Assembly: GCA_016791425.1 (NCBI GenBank)
Contig: JAEUMQ010000001.1
Location: 561,138 to 625,137, forward strand
DNA length: 64,000 bases
Direction: 5' to 3'
Source of the DNA: Hyphomonadaceae bacterium
GTDB taxonomy: Bacteria; Pseudomonadota; Alphaproteobacteria; Caulobacterales; Aquidulcibacteraceae
Positions 9,231 through 16,923 of this stretch are shown one piece after another (the stretch's first letter is position 1; every line of letters starts with the position of its first letter). The position numbers were made by a program, and so were the translations under genes. The notes below the pieces were generated by a model. The model was not told where the DNA came from. It saw nothing but the letters and a program-made list of their open reading frames with translations, and ran no database searches.

Positions 9231-10115
9231 CTACTGAATCGCCGCATCGAACGCGTACTTCCAGCTCCCGTCGAAATCGCGCGTCCACACCGAGATGTAC
9301 CGCCCCGGCGTGCGCGATCCATCCGCGGCGACATAGGTCGAGTTCCCCCACGTCCAGCCCATGTCGCCGCGATTGGACACCTTGCCCATCTCCGGCGACC
9401 ACAGCAGCTTCGCGCCCGACGGCCACCGCGCGAAGCGCGACGCGATCGCCGTGCGCCCGCGCGCCGGCGCCCCGGTGCTTTCCACGATCATCCCGTCGCG
9501 CGCCGCGAACTGCGCGAACGCCGCCGGCACGCCTTCGCTGTCCGCCGCCGCCGCGAACGCGCGATCGACGTCCATCAATTCCTGCGCCGCCGCCGCGAAG
9601 AGCTCGCCTTCGTTGCGCGAGCCGGCGATCTCGGAGAGCGCTTGCGCCAGCTGCCCCACCGCATCGTTGCCGATGCAGGATCGGCTCGTGCTCGTCGTGC
9701 GCCCGCCCACCGCGATCTCCACATAGGCCTGGCTGCCGGTCGGGCACGACGCCTCGCTCCCCTCGCCGACGCCGGACGCCGCCGCCTGCGCCAGCACCTC
9801 GATCCGCGCACGCTGCGCGGCGTTCAGCGTACGGACGGTCGGCGTGTCCGGCCCCCACAGCCACCATCCCGTGCGCGGATGCCCGGTGAAGCGCCGCAGC
9901 ACGAGCTTGGCCGCCTCGCCCTCCGGCTCCACCCGGATCACCCGCGCCACGCCCCCGTCATTGGGCGCGATCGTGGCCCGCACGCCGAACGCCAGCCCGC
10001 CGAGCGTGCCGCGCCCGCCCGTCGTCTCCGCGATGTCCGCCGCGACGAGGTCCCGCGCCCAGGTCGGCGCCGCGCGCCCAGTCTGCGCGTACGCCGGCGT
10101 CGCAAACGCCAGCAT
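9231..10115 (-). CDS. Secreted protein with C-terminal DUF4440/SnoaL-like domain
   Basis: About 294 residues. The N-terminus ends a signal peptide (FATPAYAQ) but is uncertain: the only in-frame ATG leaves a very short hydrophobic stretch, and upstream codons run into the palindromic repeat at 10145-10182, so a CTG directly before it or a non-ATG start is possible. The middle part has Cys pairs (SCPTG, SCIGN). The last ~115 residues (from VDRAFAAAADSEG to WKYAFDAAIQ) look like a DUF4440/SnoaL alpha+beta barrel. No catalytic role can be inferred. Overlap with neighbours is absent. Confidence 0.65.
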   Translation of the reverse strand: MLAFATPAYAQTGRAAPTWARDLVAADIAETTGGRGTLGGLAFGVRATIAPNDGGVARVIRVEPEGEAAKLVLRRFTGHPRTGWWLWGPDTPTVRTLNAAQRARIEVLAQAAASGVGEGSEASCPTGSQAYVEIAVGGRTTSTSRSCIGNDAVGQLAQALSEIAGSRNEGELFAAAAQELMDVDRAFAAAADSEGVPAAFAQFAARDGMIVESTGAPARGRTAIASRFARWPSGAKLLWSPEMGKVSNRGDMGWTWGNSTYVAADGSRTPGRYISVWTRDFDGSWKYAFDAAIQ

Positions 10116-10144
10116 CAGTACACAGACGATGCCCGTTGCGCGCG

Positions 10145-10287
10145 CCCCTCCCCTTCGAGGGGAGGGGATGAAGGGGTGGGGTGTCGCGCGACGAAAGCAA
10201 TTCCTGGCGATGCCTCGCGCCCGCAGCTCTTCAGCGTCGAGGTCCACCCCACCCCCTGCCCCCTCCCCTCGAAGGGGAGGGGGGCGC
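10145..10287. repeat. Inverted pair of GGGGAGGGG palindromes with GGGGTGGGG tails
   Basis: Element 1 has CCCCTCCCC (10145-10153) and GGGGAGGGG (10159-10167) followed by ATGAAGGGGTGGGGTG. Element 2 (10244-10287) is the same design in reverse: CACCCCACCCCCTGCC then CCCTCCCCTCGAAGGGGAGGG. The two elements point towards each other around about 60 bases, like a BIME-type composite repeat. They occupy the gap between ilvN and the gene at 9231. Confidence 0.8.
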
Positions 10288-10377
10288 CTTATTCCATCGA
10301 CGCAGAATTGTGCGCCTCGCCGTTGAGAGCCAAGCACATCCAAAAGCCGACGCAGCATCGGAAACTCCGTGTCCAGA

Positions 10378-10896
10378 TCAATTCCGGTCCGGTCCGCGAT
10401 GGATCGAGAGCACGCCGGTGCGGCTCACCTCCACCAGCCCCAGGGGCCGCATAAGCTCGATAAAGGCGTCCACTTTCGCGCTCGCGCCGGTGACTTCGAA
10501 GATGAAGCTCTCCAGCGTCGTGTCGATCACCTTCGCGCGGAAGATGTCGCTGACCCTGAGCGCCTCGATCCGCTCGGCCCCGGCGGAGCGCACCTTCACC
10601 AGCGCCAGCTCCCGCTGCACGCCGTTGGGGTCGAGCGTCACGTCGATCACCTGCCGCACCGAGACGATGCGCTCCAGCTGCGCCTTGATCTGGTCGAGGA
10701 TGATCGGCTGCCCGCGCGTGACGATGGTGATCCGCGAGGCGTTCGCCGCCTTGTCGGTCTCCGCCACCGTCAGGCTCTCGATATTGTAGCCGCGCGCCGA
10801 AAAGAGCCCGACAACGCGCGCCAGCACCCCCGGCTCGTTGTCCACAAGCACGGCCAGCGTGCGGCTCTCGGCGGGTGCGTCTGATCTCGGCGGCAT
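10378..10896 (-). CDS. ilvN: Acetolactate synthase small (regulatory) subunit
   Basis: The 172-residue regulatory subunit of acetohydroxyacid synthase binds the catalytic IlvB subunit and confers valine feedback inhibition. The N-terminal ACT domain begins LAVLVDNEPGVLARVVGLFS (about residues 14-33) and is followed by YNIESLTVAETD; the C-terminal ACT-like half contains RVSDIFRAKVIDTT. It starts 6 bases after the parE stop codon, so it lies in the same transcription direction as ilvB but is separated from it by three unrelated genes. Also called ilvH in many genomes. Confidence 0.96.
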   Translation of the reverse strand: MPPRSDAPAESRTLAVLVDNEPGVLARVVGLFSARGYNIESLTVAETDKAANASRITIVTRGQPIILDQIKAQLERIVSVRQVIDVTLDPNGVQRELALVKVRSAGAERIEALRVSDIFRAKVIDTTLESFIFEVTGASAKVDAFIELMRPLGLVEVSRTGVLSIHRGPDRN

Positions 10897-10901
10897 CGGC
10901 G

Positions 10902-11216
10902 CTAGTCAGTGTCTTCGGCAAAGGCGGTCGTCAAGTCGCGCGACCCGTGCAGGATTCGAGAAACCTCGAACGTTCCGTCGGCCGGATAGGCGAAGAAGAT
11001 CACATAAGATTTGAAAGGAACGCTTCGCAGACCTTGCCGCAACTCGCTTCTGGGACGACCCATGATCGCCTTCAGCTCCGCGAGGCGCGCACATCTGCGA
11101 AGTATGGCGTCGCGGACTCTCCGCGCGGCGTCCTCGGATTGCGATCTCTCTCTGATGAAGCGCGCGATCTCTACGACGTCGCGGCGGGCGGCGCGGCGAA
11201 ATCGCAGCGCCCTCAC
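10902..11216 (-). CDS. parE: ParE/RelE superfamily toxin
   Basis: A 104-residue type II toxin. The pattern LRFRRAARRDVVEIARFI at residues 4-21 and the C-terminal GLRSVPFKSYVIFFAYPADGTFEVSRILHGSRDL (from about residue 62) match the ParE fold with its Arg-rich end. The start is a GTG overlapping the antitoxin stop by four bases (GTGA), so the two are translationally coupled. ParE toxins typically inhibit DNA gyrase. The gene sits between ilvB and ilvN. Confidence 0.88.
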   Translation of the reverse strand: MRALRFRRAARRDVVEIARFIRERSQSEDAARRVRDAILRRCARLAELKAIMGRPRSELRQGLRSVPFKSYVIFFAYPADGTFEVSRILHGSRDLTTAFAEDTD

Positions 11217-11452
11217 GCGCGCGTCGGGTCTGCGAGGGTGGCCTCAACCGCCGCGATCACATCCTCGGGGGTCTCCACGCCGTCCTCGGCATAGGCCTCG
11301 TCGATCAGCGCCTTGAGCTCCCGAAACCGCTGCTCTTGCTCGGCGACTAGGCGCACTCCTTGGCCGATCACTTCCTCTGCGGAGGAGAAACGGCCGGAAC
11401 GCACCAGTTCCGAGACGACTCCTTCCAGCTCCGATCCGATCTTCACGTCCAT
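11213..11452 (-). CDS. parD: ParD-like antitoxin
   Basis: A 79-residue antitoxin preceding parE. The N-terminal MDVKIGSELEGVVSELVRSGRFSSAEEVI pattern is the ribbon-helix-helix DNA-binding domain of the ParD/CC2985 family, followed by an acidic C-terminal helix (residues 46-70) that would neutralise the toxin. Such antitoxins usually repress their own operon; here the pair may be read from the ilv transcript or from its own promoter in the 42-base gap upstream. Confidence 0.88.
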   Translation of the reverse strand: MDVKIGSELEGVVSELVRSGRFSSAEEVIGQGVRLVAEQEQRFRELKALIDEAYAEDGVETPEDVIAAVEATLADPTRA

Positions 11453-11494
11453 GCGCTGCTCCTGGCGCCGTCATACCAGAACTCCCGCCACGCG

Positions 11495-12199
11495 CTAATG
11501 CGCCCGGCGCATGCGCCTTTCCATTTCCGTGATCCAGTCCGCGCCGCGATCGGAGATCGGCAGCTCCGGATAGCGCATGCGCATGCTGGTCGCCAGATCG
11601 GCGGCCATGCGGAAGCCCGCGACGTCGGTCTTCTTGGCGCCGGTCATCAGCCGCGTCAGCATCCGGCCCTTGCGCCGGGGATCGATCGCGTACTGCACTT
11701 CGCTCACCAGGAGCCGCCGGCAATCCTGGATGAACTTCATCGCCATCTCGGTCGATGGCGCCACGGGCGTGAGCTGCTCCACCTGATAGAGCGCAAAGAG
11801 CACCGCATCGAGCACCGGCGGGCGATAGCCCTGGAACGCGCCCGGCTTGTCGGTCCCATGCGCGTCCGGCGCGAGGTTCGGAAAGAACATCCGCCCGCGG
11901 TCCGCGAGCGACGAGAGCCGCCATGACAGCTTCGCCAGCGGCTCGCTGAGCACCGCGCGGTTCTGCGCATTGGCGTGCGCGCGCGCCAGCCACACGCCTT
12001 CGGAGAGTGCGTCGATCGTCTCGTGCGCCCATTCCAGCACGTCGCGGTCGAGCTGACTCTTCAGCGCCTCCGCCTGCATCGACGCTTGCCGCGACACCAC
12101 CGACCAGTTGAACAGGAACGACGCGAGCGCGAGCGCGGCCGAAGCCACCGCCACCCATTCCGTGACGCCCCAATTGGCCCACACCGCATAAACGGGCAT
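11495..12199 (-). CDS. Membrane-anchored protein of unknown function
   Basis: A 234-residue protein of no recognised family. One transmembrane segment lies at residues 13-33 (GVTEWVAVASAALALASFLF), followed by a long soluble, mostly helical region with a conserved-looking core (LARAHANAQNRAVLSEPLAKL, near residue 70) and a Met/Arg-rich tail. It starts MPVYAVWANWG. It sits between ilvB and the parDE pair on the same strand with 140 bases separating it from ilvB. Its placement suggests insertion together with parDE between the two AHAS subunits, which is inference. Confidence 0.6.
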   Translation of the reverse strand: MPVYAVWANWGVTEWVAVASAALALASFLFNWSVVSRQASMQAEALKSQLDRDVLEWAHETIDALSEGVWLARAHANAQNRAVLSEPLAKLSWRLSSLADRGRMFFPNLAPDAHGTDKPGAFQGYRPPVLDAVLFALYQVEQLTPVAPSTEMAMKFIQDCRRLLVSEVQYAIDPRRKGRMLTRLMTGAKKTDVAGFRMAADLATSMRMRYPELPISDRGADWITEMERRMRRAH

Positions 12200-12340
12200 T
12201 GTTCCCCTCGTCGCGCGATCAGTCTTAACGCGCCGCCGCCCCCGCCGAAAGGGAGACGTGCCGGAACGTGTATCCCTCCAGGTCCTTTTCCCCTTTGTCG
12301 GGGAATTCCTTCACTGAATTAATCCGCGGCCGCCGGCGCG

Positions 12341-14158
12341 TCAGACCAGCATCTTGCCTTCCTCGTCGATCTCGTCGCCGCGAAAATCCTCCGCCAGGAT
12401 CATCTCGTTGTGCGCCTTGCCTGACGGGATCATCGGGAAGCAATTCTCCTCCTTGGCGACGCGGCAATCGAAGATCACCGGCCCTTTCGCCGCCAGCATC
12501 TCCGCGATCTTGCCATCGAGCTCCGCAGGCTTGTCCGCACGAATGCCCGTCGCGCCATACGCCTCCGCCAGCTTCACGAAGTCCGGCAGCGCCTCCGAAT
12601 AGGAATGCGAATAGCGCTCGTTGTGCAGCAATTGCTGCCATTGGCGCACCATGCCCATCCATTCGTTGTTGAGGATGAACACCTTGATCGGCAGGTCGTG
12701 CTGAACGGCCGTGCTCATCTCCTGCATCGTCATCTGCACGCTGGCTTCCCCCGCGATGTCGATCACGAGCGCATCGGGATGCGCCGCCTGCACGCCGATC
12801 GCCGCCGGCAGCCCATAGCCCATCGTCCCAAGGCCCCCCGACGTCATCCAGCGATTGGGCTCCTGGAAATGGAAATACTGCGCCGCCCACATCTGATGCT
12901 GGCCGACTTCCGTCGTGATGTAGACGTCCTTCTTCTTCTCGCTGCGCGCCTTCACCGCTTCGTACAGTCGCTCGATCGCGTATTGCGGCTTGATCACCTC
13001 GCCGCTGGCGCGATACGCGAAGCAATTCTTCCCGCGCCACGCGTCGATCTGCTTCCACCACTTCTTGATCTCGTCCGCATCGTTCTTCGCGTTGCGCGCG
13101 CGCCAGCCCTCCACCAGCGCCTCGAGCGCCGCGCCGCTGTCGGCGATGATGCCCACATCCACGAGCACGTTCTTGTTGATCGAGGAGGGATCGACATCGA
13201 TGTGAATCTTCACCGAGTTGGGCGAGAACGCATCGAGCCGCCCGGTGACGCGATCGTCGAACCTGGCCCCGATCGCGATCATCAGATCGCAATCGTGCAT
13301 CGCGTGGTTCGCCTCCCAGCTCCCGTGCATCCCCAGCATGCCGAGCCACTGCGGCTCCGACGCCGGAAACGCCCCGAGCCCCATCAGCGTCGATGTGATC
13401 GGAAAGCCGGTCTCCTTCACCAGCGTGCGCAGCGCCGCAGCCGCGTGCGGCCCGGAATTCACCACCCCGCCGCCCGTATAGAAGATCGGCCGCTTCGCCT
13501 TCGCCATCAGGTCGAGCGCCTGCTCGATCTTTTCGCGGGCGATCTCTTCCCGCGCCGGAGCCGACGCCCGCGCCCGCCGCGGCTGGAACGCCTTCGGGCC
13601 GGCATACGCGCCCTTGGCGAATTGCACGTCCTTCGGGATATCGACGACCACCGGCCCCGGCCGTCCGCTGCGCGCGACATGAAACGCCTCGTGCAGCACG
13701 CGCGCGAGATCGTTCACGTCCCGCACCAGCCAATTGTGCTTCGTGCAGGAGCGCGTGATCCCGACCGTGTCGCATTCCTGGAACGCGTCCGAACCGATGA
13801 GATGGGTCGGCACCTGGCCGGTGATCGCCACGATCGGGATGGAATCGAGCAGCGCGTCCGCGAGCGGCGTCACGATGTTCGTCGCCCCCGGCCCGCTCGT
13901 CGCCAGCAGCACGCCCACCTTCCCGGTCGAGCGCGCATAGCCTTCCGCCATGTGCCCCGCCCCCTGCTCGTGCCGGACGAGGATGTGCTTGAGCTTCGGC
14001 TCGTCGAAGAGCGCGTCATAGATCGGCAGCACCGCGCCCCCCGGATAGCCGAAGAGCACGTCCACGCCCTGATCCGCCAGCGCCCGCACCACCATCTCGG
14101 CGCCCGTCATGATCTGGATTTTGGTTTTGGCGGCCGTCGATCCGTCCATGGGACTCAT
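12341..14158 (-). CDS. ilvB: Acetolactate synthase large (catalytic) subunit
   Basis: Catalytic subunit of the TPP-dependent enzyme making acetolactate and acetohydroxybutyrate. The 605-residue product has the TPP-binding Glu in VRHEQGAGHMAEGYARSTG (about residue 60), the FAD-binding middle domain and the C-terminal TPP motif near residue 450. There the usual G-D-G/G-D-A reads G-E-A (DIAGEASVQMT), keeping an acid, with the distal NNEWMGMVRQWQQL. The ATG at 14158 was chosen; the in-frame TTG at 14200 lies inside the attenuator's T-run and cannot be the start. Regulated by the leader peptide and attenuator upstream. The intergenic space below it leads to an orphan gene and parDE before ilvN. 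Confidence 0.96.
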   Translation of the reverse strand: MSPMDGSTAAKTKIQIMTGAEMVVRALADQGVDVLFGYPGGAVLPIYDALFDEPKLKHILVRHEQGAGHMAEGYARSTGKVGVLLATSGPGATNIVTPLADALLDSIPIVAITGQVPTHLIGSDAFQECDTVGITRSCTKHNWLVRDVNDLARVLHEAFHVARSGRPGPVVVDIPKDVQFAKGAYAGPKAFQPRRARASAPAREEIAREKIEQALDLMAKAKRPIFYTGGGVVNSGPHAAAALRTLVKETGFPITSTLMGLGAFPASEPQWLGMLGMHGSWEANHAMHDCDLMIAIGARFDDRVTGRLDAFSPNSVKIHIDVDPSSINKNVLVDVGIIADSGAALEALVEGWRARNAKNDADEIKKWWKQIDAWRGKNCFAYRASGEVIKPQYAIERLYEAVKARSEKKKDVYITTEVGQHQMWAAQYFHFQEPNRWMTSGGLGTMGYGLPAAIGVQAAHPDALVIDIAGEASVQMTMQEMSTAVQHDLPIKVFILNNEWMGMVRQWQQLLHNERYSHSYSEALPDFVKLAEAYGATGIRADKPAELDGKIAEMLAAKGPVIFDCRVAKEENCFPMIPSGKAHNEMILAEDFRGDEIDEEGKMLV

Positions 14159-14201
14159 CCGGAAAGTTGCGAGAGACGAAAACAAAGAAAAGGTGGCCAA
14201 G

Positions 14202-14223
14202 AAAAAAGGGGCCTTCCGGCCCC
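14202..14223 (-). terminator. Rho-independent attenuator of ilvB
   Basis: On the minus strand a 6-bp stem (GGGGCC/GGCCCC) with a GGAA loop (14223-14208) is followed directly by TTTTTTC (14207-14201). It lies 44 bases before the ilvB start codon and downstream of a Val/Leu/Ile leader peptide. This is a classical attenuator terminator. Confidence 0.88.
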
Positions 14224-14228
14224 TCGTC

Positions 14229-14268
14229 GCGCGCGCCAGGATGCCCCGCAGGGGCGACCGCCGGCGCG
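14229..14268 (-). promoter_or_regulatory. Pause/antiterminator hairpin of the ilvB leader
   Basis: GCGCGCC (14229-14235) pairs with GGCGCGC (14262-14268), enclosing an inner CCCC-GCA-GGGG hairpin. It lies between the leader stop codon and the terminator stem, so a ribosome stalled on the leader would compete with it. The exact competing structures are inferred by eye. Confidence 0.6.
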
Positions 14269-14310
14269 CTAGGTTACGATAAGCTTGGAAGCCAAAACTG
14301 GCACAACCAT
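14269..14310 (-). CDS. ilvL: ilvB leader peptide MVVPVLASKLIVT
   Basis: A 13-residue ORF, MVVPVLASKLIVT, in which eight residues are Val, Leu or Ile. AGGACGTGAGG stands directly before the ATG as ribosome binding site. It begins about 20 bases after a strong promoter and ends just before the pause hairpin and the U-run terminator. This is ribosome-mediated attenuation by charged tRNA-Val/Leu/Ile, as described for ilv operons of proteobacteria. The peptide itself has no other expected role. Confidence 0.88.
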   Translation of the reverse strand: MVVPVLASKLIVT

Positions 14311-14332
14311 CCTCACGTCCTGTTCAATCGGG

Positions 14333-14361
14333 AACTTAGTTTCTCCCAGCGGGCCGGTCAA
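14333..14361 (-). promoter_or_regulatory. Sigma-70-type promoter of the ilvB leader
   Basis: Minus strand TTGACC (14361-14356), a 17-base spacer, and TAAGTT (14338-14333). The transcript would start near 14326, about 15 bases before the leader peptide ATG. It falls in the short gap after the stop codon of the gene at 14387. Confidence 0.75.
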
Positions 14362-14386
14362 CGCCCTGAACGAACGGTTCTTGCCT

Positions 14387-14947
14387 CTACCGGTCCGGGT
14401 TGAGCGACACCGGTCCGGACGAAGGCGGGGCCAGCGGCGTCCCTTGCGGCAAGGTCTGCGGCGCGCGCGAGACCGGCGTCCCTGCGCCGCCCTGCGCCGG
14501 CTGCCGCCCCGCGCCTGCCTCCGCCCGCCGCTGCAGCAGGCTCGCCGCCATAGTCGTCATGGTCCGCCGGACGCACATGTATTGCGAGGCCGTGGTCGTG
14601 GCCCCCTTGGCCGTCACCAGCGCGTTGAAGAGCTGCGCGTAATAGTCCCCGAACTGTTCCGCGCCCCCGAGCCCCGCCGGATCGCGCAGCGGCACGATCG
14701 AATCGGCCGGGGCGGTCATGTCCGTGGCCAGCGCCCAGGTGCAATCGGCCTGCATCTCGCGCCGCTGTCGGATGAGCGCGCCAGCGGCCGCCGGCTGCGC
14801 CATCCCGAGGCTCACCACCGGCTGCGCGCCAGTCACCGCGACGTGGAAGACGAGCCCGCTCGGCCGCGGCGGCGGCGGCGGCGATGACTGCGCCCACGCC
14901 GCGCCCGTCAGGCCGGCGCAGACCAGGGCTGCAACAAAAGCACGCAT
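14387..14947 (-). CDS. Secreted protein of unknown function
   Basis: A 186-residue exported protein. MRAFVAALVCAGLTGAAWAQ is a clear Sec signal peptide cleaved after residue 19, followed by a Pro run (residues 22-28). Cysteines near residues 77 and 132 (ADCTWAL and MCVRR) could form a disulfide. The C-terminal ~45 residues are Pro/Gly/Ala-rich and probably disordered. No family was recognised. It lies between miaA and the ilvB leader on the same strand. Confidence 0.65.
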   Translation of the reverse strand: MRAFVAALVCAGLTGAAWAQSSPPPPPRPSGLVFHVAVTGAQPVVSLGMAQPAAAGALIRQRREMQADCTWALATDMTAPADSIVPLRDPAGLGGAEQFGDYYAQLFNALVTAKGATTTASQYMCVRRTMTTMAASLLQRRAEAGAGRQPAQGGAGTPVSRAPQTLPQGTPLAPPSSGPVSLNPDR

Positions 14948-14970
14948 CCGCGTCTCCACGGAAACCGAGT

Positions 14971-15957
14971 CTATCCGTCGCCCCGGAGCGCGGCCAGCGC
15001 CAACCCCAGTCGCGACTGCAGCTCCGCGTCGCACACCTTCCGCCATTGGGGAATCTGATGCGCGATCCAGGTGAATTGCCGCTTGGCGTAGCGCCTTGTG
15101 TCGCGCTGCCCGATCGCCGCGGCGCCGTCCAGGCCGATCTCGCCGCGCAGGTGCGCGATGAGCGCGGGAACGCCGTGCGCCTTCATCGCCGGCAGCTTCG
15201 CATCCAGCTCCCGCGCCAGGAGCGCGGACGCCTCCTCCAGCGCGCCCGTCTGCAGCATCGCCAGAAAGCGCGCATCGATCGTCCGATAGAGCGCGCCGCG
15301 TTCCGGCGTGAGCGCGACGCCGACCCAATCCTTCAGCGCTTCCGACGTCTCGAACGATTTCAGCGTCCGCCCCGTCGCTTCGATCACCGACAGAGCCCTG
15401 ATGATCCGCGGCGCATCCTTCACCGAAATCCGCGACGCCGCCTCCGCATCGCGCAGCCCGAGCTCCGCATGCAGCGCCGCGACGCCTTCGGTCTCCAATC
15501 TTCTCTCCAGCGCTCGCGCTTCCTCTGGCGCCGCCGGCGCGACCAGCAGCCCTTCGGTCAGCGCTTTGAAATAGAGCCCTGTTCCACCGATCACGATCGC
15601 CGTGCGACCCCGCTCTTGTATCTCCCCGATCGTCCGTTTCGCCTCCTGCACCCATTTCCCGACCGAATATCTCTCCCCCGCATCGACATGCCCGTAGAGA
15701 TGATGCGGCGCCCGCGCCTCCTCTTCCGCGCTCGGCCGCGCGGTGATGATCCGGAGGTCGCGATAGACCTGCATCGAATCCGCGTTGACGATCTCCCCGC
15801 CAAGTTCTTCCGCCGCCGCCAGCGCCAGCGCCGACTTGCCCGACGCCGTCGGCCCCAAAATGAGCAGCGCTCTCCCCTCTCCCGCGCCAGCGGGGGAGGG
15901 GCCGGGGGTGGGGGAGTTCAAAGAAGAGTCGGGAGGGCTCGTCACAGCCGCCATCAT
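14971..15957 (-). CDS. miaA: tRNA dimethylallyltransferase
   Basis: MiaA adds the dimethylallyl group to A37 of tRNAs that read codons starting with U. The P-loop GPTASGKS is at about residues 35-42, then the DSMQVYRDL motif near residue 62 and the IGGTGLYFKALTEG region near residue 125; the C-terminal RYAKRQFTWIAHQ is also present. At 328 residues the length is normal plus about 25 N-terminal residues. Those residues (NSPTPGPSPAGAGEG) are encoded by a copy of the palindromic repeat at 15871-15916. The double ATG at 15957/15954 is preceded by GGAGCGA. Divergent from serB. Confidence 0.95.
   Translation of the reverse strand: MMAAVTSPPDSSLNSPTPGPSPAGAGEGRALLILGPTASGKSALALAAAEELGGEIVNADSMQVYRDLRIITARPSAEEEARAPHHLYGHVDAGERYSVGKWVQEAKRTIGEIQERGRTAIVIGGTGLYFKALTEGLLVAPAAPEEARALERRLETEGVAALHAELGLRDAEAASRISVKDAPRIIRALSVIEATGRTLKSFETSEALKDWVGVALTPERGALYRTIDARFLAMLQTGALEEASALLARELDAKLPAMKAHGVPALIAHLRGEIGLDGAAAIGQRDTRRYAKRQFTWIAHQIPQWRKVCDAELQSRLGLALAALRGDG
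15871..15916. repeat. GC-rich palindrome inside the miaA start region
   Basis: CTCCCCTCTCCCGCG..CAGCGGGGGAGGGG followed by CCGGGGGTGGGGGAG, the same palindrome plus GGGGTGGGG tail found between other genes. Here it is translated as Pro/Gly/Ala-rich residues near the MiaA N-terminus, directly before the P-loop domain. Confidence 0.75.
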
Positions 15958-16020
15958 CGAGACATTCGCTCCGATCTCAATCGCTGGCGCCGGCGAACGG
16001 AATCCTGCACGGGATAGCCG

Positions 16021-16923
16021 ATGACCGCCCAAGTTCCCGTTTCGCACGCATTGGTCTTCGTCGCCGCCGAGCGCACCGCCTATTTCGAAGCCGTGCGGGC
16101 GCTTGGCCGCGTGGCCCATGCGCGCGGGCTTCCGCCCCCCGCCGTCCTCTCCGGCTGGGAAGCCGCCGAATGGGTCTTCCCTTCGGTCGATTCCACGCTC
16201 CTCGACGAAGCCCGCGCCGCCATCGACGGACTCCCCGTCGATTTCGCGCTCATCCCGGACGAAGGCCGCCGCAAGCGCCTCCTCGTCGCCGACATGGATT
16301 CCACCATCATCAATGTCGAATGCCTCGACGAGCTCGCCGATTTCGCCGGCCTGAAAGACAAGATCGCCGCCATCACCGAGCGCGCCATGCGCGGCGAGCT
16401 CGTCTTCGAGGACGCGCTGAAGGAACGCGTCGCCATGCTCAAGGGCCTGAGCACAAGCGCACTTCAGCTCTGCTACGACGAACGCGTGAAGCTGAATCCC
16501 GGCGCCCGCACGCTTGTGAGCACCATGATCAAGCACGGCGCCCGCGCGGTTCTCGTCTCTGGCGGCTTCACGTTCTTCACTGAGCGCGTCGCCGGCGCCG
16601 CCGGCTTCGACGCCAACTTCGCCAACACCCTCCTCACCAACGGAGATACGCTCTCCGGCGAAGTCGCTCTGCCCATTCTCGGCCGCGCCGCCAAGCTCGA
16701 CACGCTCCAACGCGAAGCAAGCGCGCTCGGCGCCGCCGCACGCGACGCCCTCGCGCTCGGCGACGGCGCCAACGATCTCGACATGATCAAGGCCGCCGGC
16801 CTCGGCCTCGCCTACCGCGCCAAGCCAATCGTCGCCGCCGAAGCCGACGCAGAGATCGCGCACACTTCGCTCGAAACCGTGCTCTTCTTCCAGGGCTACC
16901 GCCGAAGCGAGTTTGCCGCATGA
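16021..16923 (+). CDS. serB: Phosphoserine phosphatase
   Basis: SerB removes phosphate from phosphoserine in the last step of serine synthesis. The 300-residue protein has an N-terminal regulatory-type region (about residues 1-90) and a HAD domain with the nucleophile motif DMDSTIINVECLDE near residue 92, LVSGGFTFF near residue 178, and the ALGDGANDLDMIKAAG motif near residue 244. The ATG directly follows an intergenic region shared with miaA. The downstream cupin gene overlaps its stop by four bases. Confidence 0.96.
   Translation: MTAQVPVSHALVFVAAERTAYFEAVRALGRVAHARGLPPPAVLSGWEAAEWVFPSVDSTLLDEARAAIDGLPVDFALIPDEGRRKRLLVADMDSTIINVECLDELADFAGLKDKIAAITERAMRGELVFEDALKERVAMLKGLSTSALQLCYDERVKLNPGARTLVSTMIKHGARAVLVSGGFTFFTERVAGAAGFDANFANTLLTNGDTLSGEVALPILGRAAKLDTLQREASALGAAARDALALGDGANDLDMIKAAGLGLAYRAKPIVAAEADAEIAHTSLETVLFFQGYRRSEFAA

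Noticed and set aside
12605-14272. 555-codon open frame antisense to ilvB
   Set aside because: Same Arg/His/Pro-rich composition; the real gene on the minus strand has full AHAS motifs.
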